DNA of 64,000 nt from Watersipora subatra. Taxonomy: Eukaryota; Bryozoa; Gymnolaemata; Cheilostomatida; Watersiporidae. The stretch's first letter is position 1. The number at the start of each line of letters is the position of its first letter. Both the position numbers and the translations under genes were made by a program. Positions 60,464-64,000 of this stretch are shown here, piece by piece. The notes under the pieces are model-generated. The model saw nothing but the letters and a program-made list of their open reading frames with translations, was not told the origin of the DNA and searched no databases. Location of the stretch: contig NC_088714.1 of assembly GCF_963576615.1 (NCBI RefSeq), positions 33,512,643 through 33,576,642 of the forward strand. Direction: 5' to 3'.

Positions 60464-61449
60464 AATGAGGGTAAAATAAAATAACTAAAAATATATAACT
60501 TTAGAGCTGGAATAAATATAAACCAACAAAAGTGTAATAGCTTGACAAAGCTAAGACAAGGCAGACAAAGAAAGGACCACTGAGGTAGGAGGACTGCAAG
60601 TGAACCAAAAGCTTTCAATTTCAGAAACTTCTGTCTGAAGATGCCAGTAGGAAAACACTTGCTATAGAACAGCTTTGAACTCGCTAAAGTTGGTTCATTA
60701 GACACAACTAGAGCTCAAATTTGATTGGTCAGTTAAATGCTAGCGAACGCATTCGTGACATTTTCAATATTGCTTTATTCACATTGTTTATTCCTAAAAT
60801 GAAATTACCTAAAAATAAAACATGAAAGTTGAGCTCAGTACCATTTGTTTAAGCTAGTAATTTTTATACAAAATATTATTGTCTGATTTATTGTTGTCAA
60901 CGGAATACGCCTTCAAACTCAAAAATATGTAGGACACTCATTACAAACACCGATTAGTTTGGTTGAGTTACGTTCATTCTAGGAACTTCCCGTTTGCCAA
61001 TTTTTTATAGTGAGCTTTGGAATAAATCTAAGTCAACACTAAACTTGAGTAATCATAGTTTAAAAACAGAGTAAAGGTAGGGTAAAATTAGAGAAGGAAG
61101 GTGGCATGGGTAAATTGAACCTAGCATGACAAACAGTCAAGGATATAGTGAACATATAATAGAAATATAAATATGAACATATAATAAGTAGATGTTGGAA
61201 ATAGTTCTGTAACAGGGGTACCAAAGGATACAAAAAGGTTATGGAAGCGCTGTCACCAAGGATTACTTAAAGTTGAATATTATCATGGTAAGAACTTGGT
61301 CCAAGGTGGGTACAGAAAATGCAGCTGTATGAGACAGTCAATTTATGAGTAAGGTGTAAGTTTAGTAAAGGTCGGGGAGAATAAGTCTAAAGTGAGTGAA
61401 GCACTAGGGGAAGGCTACTTTAAGGTCGGAGTAGGGTAGTCAAGATTAT

Positions 61450-62210
61450 AATAAAATAGAGTAAGGCTGGTTGGTATAAATTAGAGTAAGGTTGGAATAA
61501 GATAGAGTAAGATTGGGATAAGTTAGAATAAAGTTGGGATAAGATAGAGTAAGGTTGGGATAAGGTAGAATAAGGTTGGGATAAGGTAGAATAAGGTAGA
61601 GTAAGGTTGGGATAAGGTAGAATAAGGTTGGGATAAGATAGAGTAAGGTTGGGATAAGTTAGAATAAGGTTGGAATAAGATAGAGTAAGGTTGGGATAAG
61701 GTAGAATAAGGTTGGAATAAGGTAGAATAAGATTGGGATAAGTTAGAATAAGGTTGGAATAAGATAGAGTAAGGTTGGGATAAGGTAGAGTAAGGTTGGA
61801 ATAAGGTAGAGTAAGGTTGGGATAAGGTAGAATAAGGTTGGAATAAGGTAGAGTAAGGTTGGGATAAGGTAGAGTAAGGTTGGGATAAGGTAGAATAAGG
61901 TTGGAATAAGGTAGAGTAAGGTTGGGATAAGATAGAATAAGGTTGGAATAAGGTAGAGTAAGGTTGGGACAAGGTAGAGTAAGGTTGGGATAAGGTAGAG
62001 TAAGGTTGGGATAAGATAGAATAAGGTTGGAATAAGGTAGAGTAAGGTTGGGACAAGGTAGAGTAAAGTTGGAATAAGGTAGAGTAAAGTTGGAATAAGG
62101 TAGAGTAAGGTTGGGACAAGGTAGAGTAAGGTTGGGATAAGGTAGAGTAAGGTTGGGATAAGATAGAATAAGGTTAAGATAAGGTAGAATAAGGTTAGAG
62201 TAGGGTTAGG
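61450..62210. repeat. 21-bp G/A/T-only tandem repeat, about 36 copies
   Basis: The unit is GTAAGGTTGGGATAAGGTAG plus A, with GGAATAAG and GATAGAATAAG variants. The + strand is nearly free of C for more than 700 bases. The minus-strand reading (STLFQPY repeats, 198 codons) reflects the period and not a protein. Confidence 0.95.
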
Positions 62211-64000
62211 TTGAGGTTAAAGAAAGGTGAGGGTAAAGTGTGCAGCGTGAAAAGATGGAGCAGAGGAGTCAGTGACTAAGCTTTGAAGGAGAAAAGAAGC
62301 TATTGTTCTATTGTTTGCCCTACTGATAAACTTGCGACTTCTCACGCCAGCTCATTCACGCTTCTCGCCATGCTCGACTCAACCAGTGTGTTTGTTTGAT
62401 TTTCAAGGCCGCAATACACACAAATTGCTGCTAAAAGCCAACATCACATTCATTCACTAGGGAAAAAGGAAAATGTTTTGTCGGTTAATTCGCGGAGGGG
62501 GACCCGATCTCATTTAGCAATTGACTTCCAATTAATCATCTCAGTGGAGCCTGTTCAAACCTATTGTTCTTCCATCTTAGTCTTTAGCCAACAATCTACT
62601 CTCTTATGCTTTGCTGCACAGTTGCAGTTTTTCCACCGGAAATACTGTCGTAGTTACAAATGCACAGGCAAAAGACCGCACATAAAGCACCTTACAATAG
62701 ATATGCACGGTCTATTGGCATCTACTACTATTATTGGAAAAACATAGTTGAATGTGTTTGGACGTTGTATAAGCAATAAGAGGGCTGGTGTGGCACGCAC
62801 TCAGCCTATTCATACCCTGGCTGCAGCAACTTGGCTCTTTATTCCAGCACCGTTATATGTACTAATTGCATTATAGCGCATACAACTGCTAGCCCATTAC
62901 GCTCTATTGTACCAGAGTCTAATGAACTTCAGTACAACTGCATCTTAATAACTCTGTTTTAAGAATATTAAATGCGCTACCTATACTTAACTGCTTTTTA
63001 ACATCTACCATCTGCTGTAGTACAGGAGCGTGTGCGAGTTTAGAGTCATTTGACAGCGAAGGTTTAATGATGGTGTCATGTGCTCTCGCGCAGACCCGTT
63101 TGTTGAATCTCGTTTTAAACCAGTGAACCATTTGGCTTGTTAGTTTAGCGCGCTGGTACTGAACATCCATTACCCATCATGCATTATTCAATTTTGCTAA
63201 GAAGTTTTAAATTATTAAGTAAATCATAATGTACTTCCTACATTATAATCTGAGGTATTGTAAGCATTCTCTGCACTAAACCTACATTAAAATTCATGCA
63301 TTATGGGTGTTGCATATCATGCGCTCCATGTATTTATTATCCTTTACGGTGTGATACATTTCTTGAATTAAATTTAATGGGTATTGCTTAACGTTTGGTG
63401 CTGATATGGGTTAGTTTGCTAATATATTTCTATTAATAGTTTCTATAGGTGTAAAGGTGAAGTTATGCATATGTTAGCTATATTCAAGTTTTCTCAAGCA
63501 GTAAACAGATGTTTTCTTGATAGCAAGTGGGTTCAGTAGCATTTATATAACTACACTGAACTTAAATTGTACTTTCTTAGGAAGCTCGTAAATGCACTTG
63601 TAATTTGTGAGGCTCAATCACGCTTGTGTCTTATGTAAGTCAAGGACTAACTTGTTTGGTAAACTAAAATTATGATTTCACTTTCTAGATATCTGTCAAA
63701 GGTGCTACTCTTGCAGAACAGACAAATATCTCTCACACACGGAATCATCAATCATCTCGACTCTATTATTTCATACATGCACATTCTAAATTGTCAAATT
63801 CTCACCGTCCATTCACTTTACCATAAGATAATTGAATGGATTTCATACCACCGTCCTCTCGCTAGAAGAAGTGCGGTGAGGCTACCAACTCTCTTCAAAC
63901 CTCACATACCTTTAGTCGAAAACTAGACACCCATTTGAATATTTGACCGCAAAACTTGAATTTTGTCAGGACGCAATATCTGTGCCCATAATACTGTAAA
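62211..64000. other. Unassigned right end of the window
   Basis: Short ORFs at 62478-62747 (+), 62919-63170 (-) and 63672-63926 (+) show no recognisable domain. No repeats seen. Confidence 0.35.

Noticed and set aside
61523-62119. 198-codon minus-strand repeat protein (STLFQPY units)
   Set aside because: By-product of the 21-bp C-free satellite.

Overview
The window is animal nuclear DNA, AT-rich and gene-poor, and crowded with miniature transposons and minisatellites. It has spliced genes with GT-AG introns and no bacterial gene layout. The transposon mix (hAT-, piggyBac- and TA-target miniature elements, a Ty3/gypsy element with two CCHC knuckles, a tRNA-derived SINE) resembles a marine invertebrate, possibly a lophotrochozoan such as a mollusc or bryozoan. 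The species cannot be fixed from the sequence.

One complete gene is clear: an LRRC57 orthologue on the + strand in five coding exons (41335-41421, 43868-44003, 48652-48920, 53284-53469, 53831-53872). It encodes 239 residues with consistent phases, starts MGNSNT (a probable N-myristoylation signal) and ends in the family's TATKKK tail. Its introns hold a piggyBac-like MITE (intron 1), a 39-bp tandem repeat that copies the exon 2 splice donor five times, a SINE and two MITEs (intron 2), and a palindromic array with nuclear-receptor-like half-sites, two further TA-target elements and a 21-bp array (intron 3). A possible extra MGN-starting exon lies at 40094-40159. A second probable coding segment, of unknown identity, is the minus-strand ORF at 15765-16055, which looks like the last exon of a small membrane protein gene.

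The 29-34.6 kb region is a decayed Ty3/gypsy LTR retrotransposon with recognisable LTRs, gag zinc knuckle, protease, RT, RNase H and integrase, broken by many stops and frameshifts. A 773-bp hAT-like MITE with a perfect 8-bp target duplication sits inside its 5' LTR. A separate gag relic lies at 26707-27000 on the minus strand.

Layout: 1-2.9 kb unassigned; 2.9-11.9 kb two long-TIR MITEs, a 58-bp satellite and copies of a common MITE core; 13.4-14.2 kb a Tigger-like element; 15.8 kb the unknown exon; 16.5-24 kb nested MITEs and a duplicated segment; 25.2-25.6 kb a 35-bp array; 26-34.6 kb retroelement relics; 35.3-37 kb two MITEs; 37.8-39.6 kb a 63-bp array of 29 units; 40.3-40.8 kb a 25-bp array; 41.3-53.9 kb LRRC57; 54-62.2 kb four more minisatellites (31, 18, 44 and 21 bp); the rest unassigned. 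The long uninterrupted ORFs of the window come from tandem repeats whose period is a multiple of three and are not genes.
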